From positions 3,012,001 to 3,076,000 of the forward strand of contig NZ_CP063779.1 in the NCBI RefSeq assembly GCF_021596945.1: DNA of 64,000 bases, written 5' to 3'. The DNA is from Mongoliitalea daihaiensis. Lineage in GTDB: Bacteria; Bacteroidota; Bacteroidia; Cytophagales; Cyclobacteriaceae. Below are positions 7,714 through 20,015 of this stretch, piece by piece; the first letter of the stretch is position 1, and each line of letters opens with the position of its first letter. The translations under genes and the position numbers were made by a program. A model generated the notes under the pieces. The model was not told the origin of the DNA, did not search any database, and was given only the letters and a program-made list of their open reading frames with translations.

Positions 7714-9216
7714 ATGATGTTTAGACAAAACTCAATCCTTCTAATATCTTTGATCTGCATAGGGATGATCTTGGCTTGTACGCCAAATAAAGAAAAGGGC
7801 GAAAAGTTAAAATATCAAGAGCAGTATAGACCTCAATTTCATTTTTCTCCAGAAGCTAATTGGATGAATGATCCCAATGGGATGGTGTATTGGGATGGTG
7901 AGTATCATTTGTTTTATCAGTATTATCCAGACGGTAATGTATGGGGTCCCATGCACTGGGGACATGCTATATCCGAAGATTTGGTCTATTGGGAGCATTT
8001 ACCCATCGCTTTGTATCCTGATTCGTTGGGCTATATCTTTTCTGGTTCGGCTGTTGTAGATCATGCGAATACTTCTGGTTTGGGTAAAGATGGTAAACCT
8101 CCCATGGTGGCAATTTATACCTACCATGATCCCATTGGCGAGGCTGCTGGTAGGGATGATTTTCAGACCCAAGGAATTGCGTATAGCTTAGATAATGGCC
8201 GTACTTGGGAAGTCTATCAGGATAATCCTGTTTTAGCCAACCCGGGAATCAAAGACTTCAGAGACCCCAAAGTGATATGGGACGAACAAACGCAACAGTG
8301 GATCATGTCTTTAGCTGTTTTGGATAAGATCAGATTTTATACCTCACCAAACCTGCTGAATTGGACTTTTGCCAGTGATTTTCAACCATCTTGGGCTGCT
8401 TATGGAGGAGTGTGGGAATGCCCGGATTTATTTCCTTTAAAAACCGAATCTGGTGAAGAAAAATGGGTATTGCTGGTGAGCATCAATCCCGGGGGACCCC
8501 AAGGTGGGTCTGCTACTCAATATTTTATAGGTGATTTCGATGGAAAAACATTCAATCCAACCCAAGAAGATGTGGAATGGATAGATTGGGGGGCGGATAA
8601 CTATGCAGGTGTCACTTGGTCCAATATACCAGAAGAAGATGGAAGAAGACTATTCATCGGCTGGATGAGTAATTGGGATTATGCACAAGTAGTTCCTACT
8701 ACCACATGGCGTTCAGCTATGACGTTACCTAGAGCTTTATCCCTATATACAGTGAAAGGGAAGGTCTATTTGAAATCTAAACCAGTAGAGGAGTTAAAAG
8801 CTTTGAGAGGTAAAGAATTTCCTATTCTAAATTCAACCACTGAAATTGGCTCTAAGTCTTTTGAAGTGCATATTCCACTATCTGATGAAAAAGAGTTTGA
8901 AATTACATTTAGCAACGATTCTCAAAATGAAATAAATATTTATAAAGTGAGAGGTCATCTGGTCTTTAACAGAAGTAAATCAGGAAACACATCCTTTATG
9001 GAAAGTTTTGGTAGAGTAAATGCTGTAAAATTACCTGATATTCAATTGGATATGATTTCTATTTATTTTGATCAATCCTCTATTGAAATTTTTATCAATG
9101 ATGGTCAGCTTGCGATGACAAACTTAGTTTTTCCAAAAAGAGCTTATACACATATGGACCTTGTAGGTATAAATCCTGCGGGTAAAATCTATCATTTGAA
9201 TTCTATTTGGAATTAA
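7714..9216 (+). CDS. GH32 lipoprotein (levanase/invertase/fructanase)
   Basis: This 500-residue protein has a lipoprotein signal ending in ILAC (Cys22), so it is membrane-anchored outside the cytoplasm. It carries all GH32 signature motifs: WMNDPNG with the nucleophile Asp at 53, FRDPK with the transition-state Asp at about 184, and WECPDLF with the acid/base Glu at about 235. The five-bladed propeller (about 40-345) is followed by a C-terminal beta-sandwich (to 500). The enzyme hydrolyses beta-fructofuranosidic bonds in sucrose, levan or inulin with retention. Sequence alone does not tell endo from exo action. Neighbouring transporters and fructokinase make fructose the expected product. Confidence 0.93.
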   Translation: MMFRQNSILLISLICIGMILACTPNKEKGEKLKYQEQYRPQFHFSPEANWMNDPNGMVYWDGEYHLFYQYYPDGNVWGPMHWGHAISEDLVYWEHLPIALYPDSLGYIFSGSAVVDHANTSGLGKDGKPPMVAIYTYHDPIGEAAGRDDFQTQGIAYSLDNGRTWEVYQDNPVLANPGIKDFRDPKVIWDEQTQQWIMSLAVLDKIRFYTSPNLLNWTFASDFQPSWAAYGGVWECPDLFPLKTESGEEKWVLLVSINPGGPQGGSATQYFIGDFDGKTFNPTQEDVEWIDWGADNYAGVTWSNIPEEDGRRLFIGWMSNWDYAQVVPTTTWRSAMTLPRALSLYTVKGKVYLKSKPVEELKALRGKEFPILNSTTEIGSKSFEVHIPLSDEKEFEITFSNDSQNEINIYKVRGHLVFNRSKSGNTSFMESFGRVNAVKLPDIQLDMISIYFDQSSIEIFINDGQLAMTNLVFPKRAYTHMDLVGINPAGKIYHLNSIWN

Positions 9217-9226
9217 CCTGACTTGT

Positions 9227-10573
9227 ATGAAACAGAATAAAAGTTATGTCCTTTTCCTTTCCATCACAGCGGCTTTAGGTGGCTTTTTATTTGGTTTTGA
9301 TACAGCTGTAATTTCCGGTGCTGAGCGGGATATTCAAGTGATTTGGCAGCTTTCGGATTGGAGTCACGGCTTGGCAGTAGCAATGGCCCTGTACGGAACA
9401 GTCATTGGAGCACTATTCGGAGGGATTCCTGCGGATAAATTGGGCAGAAAAGTATCCTTATTTTGGATTGGGGTACTGTACTTGGTTTCTGCTATTGGTT
9501 CGGCAATGGCTCCAGACGTGAATACCTTTATGTTCTTCCGCTTCTTAGGAGGGTTAGGGGTAGGAGCATCTTCAGTCGTAGCCCCTATGTATATCTCTGA
9601 AATAGCTCCAGCTGCCAGAAGAGGGCAATTGGTTGCCCTATATCAATTTAATATCGTATTTGGTATTCTGATGGCTTATTTTTCAAATTACCTCATTGGA
9701 ACAGCTAATTTAGCTGAATCATGGCGATGGATGTTAGGAGTGGAGGCTATACCGGCATTGATTTACAGTATCTTGATTGTCAAAGTTCCCAAGAGTCCAC
9801 GATGGTTGATTTCGAAAAAGCAGGATTTTGAAAATGCACGGGTGATCTTGACTAAAACTGACCCTGAGGGAGTGGAAGAAGCCATGCAATTGGCCATAGC
9901 CGAAAGCAAGGAGATTAAGGGAAAAGTTTCTTTTACTAGTTTGTTTCAATCCAAGTATAGAAAAATCACTTTTTTTGCCTTTTTAATTGCCTTTTTCAAT
10001 CAGGTCTCAGGGATTAACGCAATCATTTATTTTGCCCCCAGAATTTTCGAATCTGCAGGCATTGCCACAGAAGATGCTTTATTATCCACAATTGGGATTG
10101 GATTTATCAATTTGGTAGCGACCATGGCAGGATTGTATTTTATTGATAAGTTGGGTAGAAAAAAATTAATGTACATAGGTTCGGTGGGATATATCATTTC
10201 CCTTTCTTTGATGGCTTACAGTTACTTTGGTGGGGCTGTTGGTCCGCACTTGTTGCCATACTTTGTATTTATTTTTATAGCAGCGCATGCCATTGGTCAA
10301 GGTTCGGTAATTTGGGTATTCATTTCTGAGATATTCCCCAATGAATTACGTGCCTATGGGCAATCTTTAGGTTCTTTTACCCACTGGATTTTGGCAGCAG
10401 TGATCGCTAATTTATTTCCCTATTTTGCTTCAAATTTTGGAGCTGGATATATTTTTGCTTTCTTCGCAGCAATGATGGTCTTACAGTTGCTTTGGGTAGC
10501 TTTCCGAATGCCGGAGACCAAAGGAAGATCCTTGGAAGAAATTCAACAAGATTTACAAAAAAACCATGTCTAA
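9227..10573 (+). CDS. MFS sugar porter (proton:monosaccharide)
   Basis: This 448-residue protein has 12 expected membrane segments and the sugar-porter marks: GGIPADKLGRK after TM2, a KSPRWL block near residue 190 (PESPRWL-like), a QxxGxNAIIYFAP segment in TM7, DKLGRK between TM8 and TM9, and a PETKGRSLEE end. Members import glucose, fructose, xylose and similar sugars. It begins 10 bp after the GH32 gene and overlaps the fructokinase gene by 8 bp. The operon therefore holds two different monosaccharide carriers, this one and the SSS symporter; one may take glucose and the other fructose from sucrose, which is inference. Confidence 0.92.
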   Translation: MKQNKSYVLFLSITAALGGFLFGFDTAVISGAERDIQVIWQLSDWSHGLAVAMALYGTVIGALFGGIPADKLGRKVSLFWIGVLYLVSAIGSAMAPDVNTFMFFRFLGGLGVGASSVVAPMYISEIAPAARRGQLVALYQFNIVFGILMAYFSNYLIGTANLAESWRWMLGVEAIPALIYSILIVKVPKSPRWLISKKQDFENARVILTKTDPEGVEEAMQLAIAESKEIKGKVSFTSLFQSKYRKITFFAFLIAFFNQVSGINAIIYFAPRIFESAGIATEDALLSTIGIGFINLVATMAGLYFIDKLGRKKLMYIGSVGYIISLSLMAYSYFGGAVGPHLLPYFVFIFIAAHAIGQGSVIWVFISEIFPNELRAYGQSLGSFTHWILAAVIANLFPYFASNFGAGYIFAFFAAMMVLQLLWVAFRMPETKGRSLEEIQQDLQKNHV

Positions 10574-11471
10574 ACGCGTCGTATGTTTCGGAGAAATGCT
10601 GTGGGATTGTTTTCCTACACATGAAATTCCTGGAGGAGCTCCAATGAATGTAGCCTTACATCTTTCCCAACTGGGCTTGGATGTTGCTTTAATTTCTAGA
10701 CTAGGCAAAGACACGTATGGTGAAGGTTTGAAGAAATTTGTATCTCAATATTCCTTGGATCAAAAGATGATCCAATTGGATGAAGAACATGCAACAGGGA
10801 CAGTAGTAGTCAATGATGATGACCCTCAAAATGTCAAATACACGATCGTTTATCCAGTGGCTTGGGATTTTATAGATTGGTCTGAGTCTATACAAGCTGA
10901 AGTGAACGGCTCGGATGCATTTATTTTCGGAAGCTTGGCAGTACGGAATGAACAAAGCTGGGAAACCTTGTATCAATTGATCCACAGTCCTGTACTCAAG
11001 GTTTTTGATATCAATTTGAGGGCTCCTTACATTGATTTTGAGCAAATTGAAATTATCTTGGGGTATACCGATATTCTAAAAATCAATGAAGATGAATTGG
11101 CGATGATGGCTACGTATTTTGGAATTGAATTGGATTCAAATGAAGTATTGCCAACTGCTAAAAAAGTATGTGATTTTTTGGTAGAAGAATTTCCGATTGA
11201 ATTGATTTGCGTGACTTTGGGAAGTAAAGGTGCAATGATTTATCAAAATGGAAAAGTATTCAGACATGCTGGTTATCAAGTAAAAGTAGCAGATACTGTA
11301 GGTTCAGGTGATGCTTTTTTAAGTGGTTTTGTAAAAAGCTATTTGGACGGTAGGGAGCCTATGGAAATTTTGGATTTTGCCTGTGCTTTGGGGGCATATG
11401 TTGCTACTCAGAAGGGGGGAACTCCTAGGTATAGCTTAGACGATGTGGATGCTGTGCGAAGGGCTTTGTAA
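10566..11471 (+). CDS. PfkB-family carbohydrate kinase, probably fructokinase
   Basis: The 301-residue protein has the PfkB/ribokinase fold marks: N-terminal GE(M)LWDCFP and GGAPMNVALHLSQLG segments, a central DINLRAPY segment, and a C-terminal DTVGSGDAF motif with the catalytic Asp at about 249. These features resemble bacterial fructokinases. It would phosphorylate fructose in the cytosol, giving fructose 6-phosphate. The start lies 8 bp inside the MFS gene, so translation is probably coupled. It is the last gene of the fructan operon and its stop codon sits in the loop of a putative terminator hairpin. Confidence 0.9.
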   Translation: MSKRVVCFGEMLWDCFPTHEIPGGAPMNVALHLSQLGLDVALISRLGKDTYGEGLKKFVSQYSLDQKMIQLDEEHATGTVVVNDDDPQNVKYTIVYPVAWDFIDWSESIQAEVNGSDAFIFGSLAVRNEQSWETLYQLIHSPVLKVFDINLRAPYIDFEQIEIILGYTDILKINEDELAMMATYFGIELDSNEVLPTAKKVCDFLVEEFPIELICVTLGSKGAMIYQNGKVFRHAGYQVKVADTVGSGDAFLSGFVKSYLDGREPMEILDFACALGAYVATQKGGTPRYSLDDVDAVRRAL

Positions 11472-11482
11472 CCAAGCCCTTC
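11458..11482 (+). terminator. Hairpin at the end of the fructan operon
   Basis: GAAGGGCTT (11458-11466) pairs perfectly with AAGCCCTTC (11474-11482) around a 7-nt loop that contains the fructokinase stop codon. The following bases are A/T-rich but lack an immediate T run, so it may end or protect the transcript rather than act as a classic terminator. Confidence 0.5.
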
Positions 11483-11861
11483 AAAATAAAATAGTAATTT
11501 TTCCTGAATTTAGTATCGATTGTTGACTGGAAATTGGATAGTTTTTTCAAGTCAGTTTGTGTAGTTCAACTACATAGTTGAGTGTGTTTTTTAATCAATC
11601 GATGGTTTCCATTCAATCATATAATGACACTTGGATCCATATCAGCTCGTAGAAGCAATACTTCCTCCCCTAAATTCCACCATTTTATATATAAGTTATT
11701 CTAAATGTTTTTACAAGACTAGTATTTAAAATGATAAATACTTTGTGTCGTTCATTTCTTTTTTTGAGGGCTTTATCTACAATTTTGGTATGCTGATTCA
11801 AGCCAAAAAACTTTTTGAGCGTATTAATGCGTCTTATAGCTCAAATAAAAATTATTAATCT
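11472..11861. other. Intergenic region upstream of carbonic anhydrase
   Basis: About 390 bp without a credible gene. It contains a 16-bp palindrome, TCAACTA-CA-TAGTTGA (11566-11581), followed by a T-rich stretch, and AT-rich DNA before the carbonic anhydrase start. A near-match to the -7 box (CAATTTTG, about 11779-11786) lies 75 bp before the ATG, but no good -33 box accompanies it. Confidence 0.5.
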
Positions 11862-12674
11862 ATGTTTACTCACATTTCATTCAAAAAAGCGGCTTTCAGC
11901 GCTTTTATGCTACTTTTGTTAGCAACAGCTTCTTTTGCACAGCGAACTGGTCAGCAGGTAAAAGACGCTAAAAAGGCCTTATATGATGATCCCAAGTGGA
12001 GAAAAGAAAACTACATCATCAACAGAGATTCGGCCTATGCCAACCCATACTTCGCCCTACAAAAATTACGATGGGGAAATCAACGATTTACAGAGAGTAG
12101 AAGCATTCACCCAAGGCAAGATGCTGATGTCATCAATGAATTAGCCAAAGGACAGCAACCATTTGCGACAATCGTAGGCTGTAGTGACTCTAGAGTATCT
12201 GCAGAAATCTTATTTGATCAAGGTTTTGGAGATCTTTTTGTAACGCGGACAGCAGGTCAGGTAATGGCGCAAGCTTCCTATGGTACGATTGAATTTGCAT
12301 CTGCTGCTTTGGGTACTAAACTAATCTTGGTTTTGGGTCATTCCAAGTGTGGTGCTGTAGAGGCTGCCATTAGTCTTCCTGAAAACCCTCCAGGTCATAT
12401 TGCAACCTTGATCAACAGTATTAAACCTGCAACCAAACGATATTTTGGAGTGAGTGATAATTTACTAGCATTTGCTGTACGTCAAAATGTGATCAATCAG
12501 GTCAACGAATTGAGAGAATTGGAACCGGTATTATCCAGAATGTACCAAAGAGGAGAAATCCTAATCGTAGGTGGTGTTTACGATTTAGCTACTGGTAAAG
12601 TGGAATTTTTGGAAGAAACTATGGTTGACTTACCATCAACAAAGTTTTCCCAGAAAGATATCATGGGCTTGTAA
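11862..12674 (+). CDS. Exported beta-class carbonic anhydrase
   Basis: This 270-residue protein begins with a signal peptide (hydrophobic run ending in ATASFAQ, about residue 27). It has the beta-carbonic anhydrase zinc site: Cys107 in VGCSDSR, His160 and Cys163 in LGHSKCGAV, with the Asp109-Arg111 dyad. It interconverts CO2 and bicarbonate, here in the periplasm rather than the cytosol. Length is above the roughly 200-220 residues of cytosolic forms because of the signal and an N-terminal linker. A DUF2490 outer-membrane-type protein follows 217 bp downstream. The extracytoplasmic location suggests a role in CO2/HCO3- supply or pH, not cytosolic carboxylation. Confidence 0.93.
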   Translation: MFTHISFKKAAFSAFMLLLLATASFAQRTGQQVKDAKKALYDDPKWRKENYIINRDSAYANPYFALQKLRWGNQRFTESRSIHPRQDADVINELAKGQQPFATIVGCSDSRVSAEILFDQGFGDLFVTRTAGQVMAQASYGTIEFASAALGTKLILVLGHSKCGAVEAAISLPENPPGHIATLINSIKPATKRYFGVSDNLLAFAVRQNVINQVNELRELEPVLSRMYQRGEILIVGGVYDLATGKVEFLEETMVDLPSTKFSQKDIMGL

Positions 12675-12891
12675 GTCAATCCATCAAAAAAAGCTATCAC
12701 AAGCATCTTAAAAATTCATGAAAAAAAGTACGTACTCTCATTAACAACTCCGTAAATATGGTTGCTGATGATTTGCAAAAATGGAGGATTTTTAGAGGAC
12801 AAAAGTCACCAAGAGGAGAGGGGATATCTACTAATTTCGTGCGCTATTACAAGAGCTTGTTCGTGAGACAGCTTTTTTAGAAATTAAGGTT

Positions 12892-13611
12892 ATGCTAAAA
12901 AAGGCAGCTTCAATTATATGGATTGTTTTCCTAATTGGAACGAATCCGGTTTTTGCTCAAATATCAGAACCAGGTAATTGGTTAATATATTTCGGCAATC
13001 AGAATTTCGCCAACAATAAATGGGTCTGGCATAATGAAATCCAATACAGAGATTATAGCTTACTGGGGTCTAAAGAACAGCTTCTGCTTCGTACAGGAGT
13101 TGGTAGATATCTCACAGAAAACAATAATCTAGTCTCAGGTGGGTATGCTTTTATCAGTACCCGACCTCAGGGTATGGAAGATGGATTAGTAGTAATTGAT
13201 GATGCAAACGCCTTTCAAGAGCATAGACTGTGGCAGCAATATCTGACCAGACAGCCTATTGGGAAAGTTGTGCTAACACATCGCTATCGGTTTGAACAGC
13301 GATTCTTCAATGACGGGGATTTCCGCTTGCGAGGGAGGTATTTCTTAGCGGCCAACATACCATTGAATAATCAATTGATGATGGAAAAGACTTATTATTT
13401 GTCTTTTTATAATGAAGTCTTCCTAAATGTGACTGATGATACTTCAGTGGCGCTCTTTGATCGAAATCGGCTATTTGGAGCCATAGGTTATCAAGTCAAT
13501 AGAGGTGTCCGAGTGGAAGTGGGACTGATGCATCAAACGCTTAACAACAGGGATTTTTCCCGAACACAATTACAATTTATAATTTTCAATAATCTTCCGT
13601 TCAAAAAATAA
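12892..13611 (+). CDS. DUF2490 domain protein, probable outer-membrane beta-barrel
   Basis: The 239-residue protein has a signal peptide (ends PVFAQ, about residue 22) followed by GNWLIYFGNQ and WHNEIQYRDY segments characteristic of DUF2490. Alternating hydrophobic strands run to a C-terminal QLQFIIFNNLPFKK, as in a small barrel. Function is unknown. It follows the carbonic anhydrase gene and may share its biology, but a T-tracted weak hairpin (about 12851-12878) just before its start could separate the two transcripts. A strong terminator follows at 13624. Confidence 0.75.
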   Translation: MLKKAASIIWIVFLIGTNPVFAQISEPGNWLIYFGNQNFANNKWVWHNEIQYRDYSLLGSKEQLLLRTGVGRYLTENNNLVSGGYAFISTRPQGMEDGLVVIDDANAFQEHRLWQQYLTRQPIGKVVLTHRYRFEQRFFNDGDFRLRGRYFLAANIPLNNQLMMEKTYYLSFYNEVFLNVTDDTSVALFDRNRLFGAIGYQVNRGVRVEVGLMHQTLNNRDFSRTQLQFIIFNNLPFKK

Positions 13612-13623
13612 GGTAGAAACATT

Positions 13624-13672
13624 CAGAGGTAACGCCAACCATGGATTCATGTCTGCGCTACCTCTGTTTTTT
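13624..13672 (+). terminator. Intrinsic terminator between convergent genes
   Basis: CAGAGGTA (13624-13631) pairs with TACCTCTG (13659-13666); after one mismatch CGC/GCG extends the stem. A run of six T (13667-13672) follows, giving a good terminator for the DUF2490 gene just before the stop of the convergent GH97 gene. Confidence 0.75.
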
Positions 13673-13676
13673 GTGT

Positions 13677-17113
<3,437 letters not shown>

Positions 17114-17135
17114 GTGTTTGTTTAAATGAAAACTA

Positions 17136-17165
17136 AAAATGTACAATGCTGCATCGAAAAGCAAA
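17136..17165 (-). promoter_or_regulatory. Promoter for CoA-transferase and GH97 genes
   Basis: On the minus strand TTTG (17165-17162) and TACATTTT (17143-17136, one mismatch to TAnnTTTG) are 18 bp apart. Transcription would start near 17130, about 17 nt before the ATG at 17113. This excludes the longer start at 17164, which would lie upstream of the transcript. Confidence 0.5.
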
Positions 17166-17203
17166 ATTTCGGGGATTATAATTTGTAGGGTTATTCCCCA
17201 GTC

Positions 17204-17312
17204 GAATGTTTAGGCATTCGCATCATTCATTCATTATCTACCTTTTTACCAAAAGAAAAACGAATGGTTATTGATTGGAAACCAACGTACTAGCTCATTC
17301 CCCTAAACATTC
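17204..17312. repeat. 11-bp inverted repeat between ATPase and CoA-transferase genes
   Basis: GAATGTTTAGG (17204-17214) and CCTAAACATTC (17302-17312) are exact inverses 87 bp apart. The right arm lies 11 bp from the ATPase stop. No T tract follows, so it is not a normal terminator; the surrounding GAATGA/CATTC simple repeats suggest an intergenic repeat element. Confidence 0.55.
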
Positions 17313-17323
17313 ATTCTTCATTC

Positions 17324-20005
17324 CTAAATCCTCTCCCTCCTTCTTTCCCAGAATTTGAATAGCTCCATAAACACCAGTAAAGGAATGGCTAATAGCAACA
17401 CGTAGCCCCATTCTTTTAAAGTAATGGGCTCTACCCGGAGCATGGATTGCATAAATGGAATATGCATGCTTGCAATGTGTAAACCTTGTGTGAGGAGTAC
17501 AAATAAAATGAGTAGGTAGTTGCGAGAAATAGGAATGGTGAAGGTGGATTTTCTTTCGGACCTACAATTGAAAATATGTAGGTTTTGCATTAAAACCATC
17601 AATAAGAGGACCATATTTCTGGCATGCAATTCACTCATAGTAGTAAACTTATTGAGATAAAACCACAAACCAAATGCAATTAAACCCATGATCAAACCTG
17701 AGATCAGAATTTGTTTACTCATGATTTTATTAAAGATTCCTTCTTTGGGATCTCTTGGTTTTCTACTCATTGTCTCCGCCTCACCCGCTTCAAAGGCCAA
17801 TGCTTTGTCTTGAATTCCATTGGTTACCAAGTTGAGCCAAAGGAGCTGAACTGCAAGTAAGGGAAGTGGTAGGCCTGCAAAAATCGAGAGAATAAACATG
17901 ATGACTTCTGCGGCTCCTGTGGAAACCAGCAAGTAGATAACTTTGCGGACATTGTCGTAGGCGAACCTTCCTTCTTCAACACCTGCGACAATGGATGAAA
18001 AGTTATCATCCACCACAATCATAGCACCCACATCTTTGGCCACATCCGTACCCGAACCCATGGCTACCCCAATATTTGCTCTTTTAAGTGCGGGTGCATC
18101 ATTTACTCCATCACCAGTGACTGCGACAAATTCTCCCTTTTGGATTAAAACATCTACTATTTCGAGTTTTTGGGTAGGGGAGACGCGTGCAAATACATTG
18201 GTAGATGCGACTAAGTCTTGAAATGCTGCATCAGCAGGACCACCAGCTTTTTCCAATTCCGCTCCCGTCACGACTGTTCGTGCTTTTTCTTTGAGTCCTA
18301 ATTCTTTTGCAATGGTTGAAGCTGTGGCAGGATGGTCGCCTGTAATCATCATTACTTGGATCCCCGCATGTCTGCATTTCCCAACTGCTTCTATTGCTTC
18401 CGAACGAAGGGGATCAATAAAGCAAACCAATCCTTGAAAGGTCAAGGGAGGGATGTCAGAAAGATGGTAAAAATCTTTGGCTTTAAAGTCATCTACCACT
18501 CCCGAAGCGAAAGCCAACACGCGATACCCCTCCGAGGCAAATTGGGTTGCCAATTCGGTTATTTCTTCTGTTTCTTGCTCATCTGTTTTACAAAAGCCCA
18601 AGATGGTTTCTATTGCACCTTTGACGGCAAGGTGTATATGATTCTCTTCTTTATAAAACGCTCCAGAAAATTTCCGCTCAGATTCGTAAGGGATCAAAGA
18701 CTGAATAGGGAAATCATCCTGAACTGTTTCTGGATCCATGTCAGCTTTGAAAGCCATTCCCAATAACGCTACATCCATGGCATCGCCATAGTGCTCCCAA
18801 TCTCCGTCTTTTTTTTCCAACTTAGATTCATTGGCTAAGCATGCTGTTTTGCAAATTCCTAAAAGTGACGGATTGTCTTGGATAGCTACCTTATTCCCAT
18901 CTGTAGAGACTTCACCAATGCCATTGTACCCTTCACCACTGACATCATAATGCGTACCATCGGCTAAATAGATTTTTTTGACAGTTTGTTGATTGACCGT
19001 GAGCGTTCCTGTTTTATCTGAAGCGATTACTGTACAACTACCCAAACTTTCTACAGAGGTTAGTTTCCTAACAATCACATTTCTTTTAGCCATTCTTCGG
19101 GTGGCAACTGCCAAGGCTACTGTCAACGAAACAGGTAATCCTTCTGGAATAGCAGAAACTGCCAAAGCAACTACAAAAAAGAAGATAGCGGATATCTCCA
19201 TCCCTTGAAATCGAAGTAGGAGGGCTAAAACTACCGATAATATGATGATGATATTGGCTATTTTTTTCGTAAAAGACTCCATTCGCTGAATGAGCGGAGG
19301 TTTGGCCGATTCACCTTCCTGTACATTTTTGGCAATTTTACCAACTTCTGTAGATAGGCCAATGGTAATGACCAAGCCTTGTGCCCTACCTGACATCACT
19401 GTTGCGCCAGCATGGGCGATATTTTTGCGATCAGCGATAGGGGTTTTTTCAGGAAGAGTTTCTGTATTTTTTTTAATCGCCTGGGATTCTCCTGTCAAAA
19501 AGCTTTCATCTATCTCCAATCCAGCTGTTTGGATAAGCCTCAGGTCTGCCGGAACCTTATTACCTGATTCCAAGATTACTACATCTCCCGGAACCAAGTC
19601 TTCTGAGTCAATTTCTTGGATTTCACTAGATCGCTTTACTTTTGCCTTGATTCGCAGCAGCTTAGTAAGATTAGAGGCACTCTTTTCGGCATTATATTCT
19701 TGATATACACCTATGACGGTATTGATTAGAATCACTAGGAAGATAAATATGGCATCTTTGCCTTCTCCTATCAGCACAGAAGCAATAGCCGCTGCGATCA
19801 AAATGAAAATCAGTGGATTGATTAATTGACTGATAATCATTTTAATAATACTTATTTGGGATTTATCAGGCAGTTTATTAAACCCAAAAACCTTTTGCCT
19901 TTCCTTAATTTCCTCCCCTGCAAGACCCTCAGTACTCGTTTGAAGCTCTTGTAGGCTTTGTTCGGTAGGTAATGCATGCCATGCTTTTGGATCTTGGATA
20001 CTCAT
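17324..20005 (-). CDS. P2-type cation-transporting ATPase (calcium pump-like)
   Basis: This 893-residue protein has the full P-type ATPase set: an N-terminal cation-ATPase domain, TGES in the actuator domain, PEGLP in the M4 ion-binding helix, the phosphorylated Asp330 in DKTGTLT, and TGDGVNDAPAL in the hinge. Ten membrane helices are expected. PEGLP plus the N-terminal domain place it among P2 pumps (SERCA/PMR1-like Ca2+ or related cation pumps) rather than heavy-metal P1B pumps, which would show CPC and metal-binding domains. It exports cations from the cytosol using ATP. Its start is 10 bp after the M50 protease gene, so the two form an operon. Confidence 0.92.
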   Translation of the reverse strand: MSIQDPKAWHALPTEQSLQELQTSTEGLAGEEIKERQKVFGFNKLPDKSQISIIKMIISQLINPLIFILIAAAIASVLIGEGKDAIFIFLVILINTVIGVYQEYNAEKSASNLTKLLRIKAKVKRSSEIQEIDSEDLVPGDVVILESGNKVPADLRLIQTAGLEIDESFLTGESQAIKKNTETLPEKTPIADRKNIAHAGATVMSGRAQGLVITIGLSTEVGKIAKNVQEGESAKPPLIQRMESFTKKIANIIIILSVVLALLLRFQGMEISAIFFFVVALAVSAIPEGLPVSLTVALAVATRRMAKRNVIVRKLTSVESLGSCTVIASDKTGTLTVNQQTVKKIYLADGTHYDVSGEGYNGIGEVSTDGNKVAIQDNPSLLGICKTACLANESKLEKKDGDWEHYGDAMDVALLGMAFKADMDPETVQDDFPIQSLIPYESERKFSGAFYKEENHIHLAVKGAIETILGFCKTDEQETEEITELATQFASEGYRVLAFASGVVDDFKAKDFYHLSDIPPLTFQGLVCFIDPLRSEAIEAVGKCRHAGIQVMMITGDHPATASTIAKELGLKEKARTVVTGAELEKAGGPADAAFQDLVASTNVFARVSPTQKLEIVDVLIQKGEFVAVTGDGVNDAPALKRANIGVAMGSGTDVAKDVGAMIVVDDNFSSIVAGVEEGRFAYDNVRKVIYLLVSTGAAEVIMFILSIFAGLPLPLLAVQLLWLNLVTNGIQDKALAFEAGEAETMSRKPRDPKEGIFNKIMSKQILISGLIMGLIAFGLWFYLNKFTTMSELHARNMVLLLMVLMQNLHIFNCRSERKSTFTIPISRNYLLILFVLLTQGLHIASMHIPFMQSMLRVEPITLKEWGYVLLLAIPLLVFMELFKFWERRRERI

Positions 20006-20015
20006 AGGTTTAAGG

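Noticed and set aside
12851-12878. Terminator or attenuator just before the DUF2490 gene
   Set aside because: The stem is only about 7 bp with a wobble; too weak to list as a feature, although noted under the gene.
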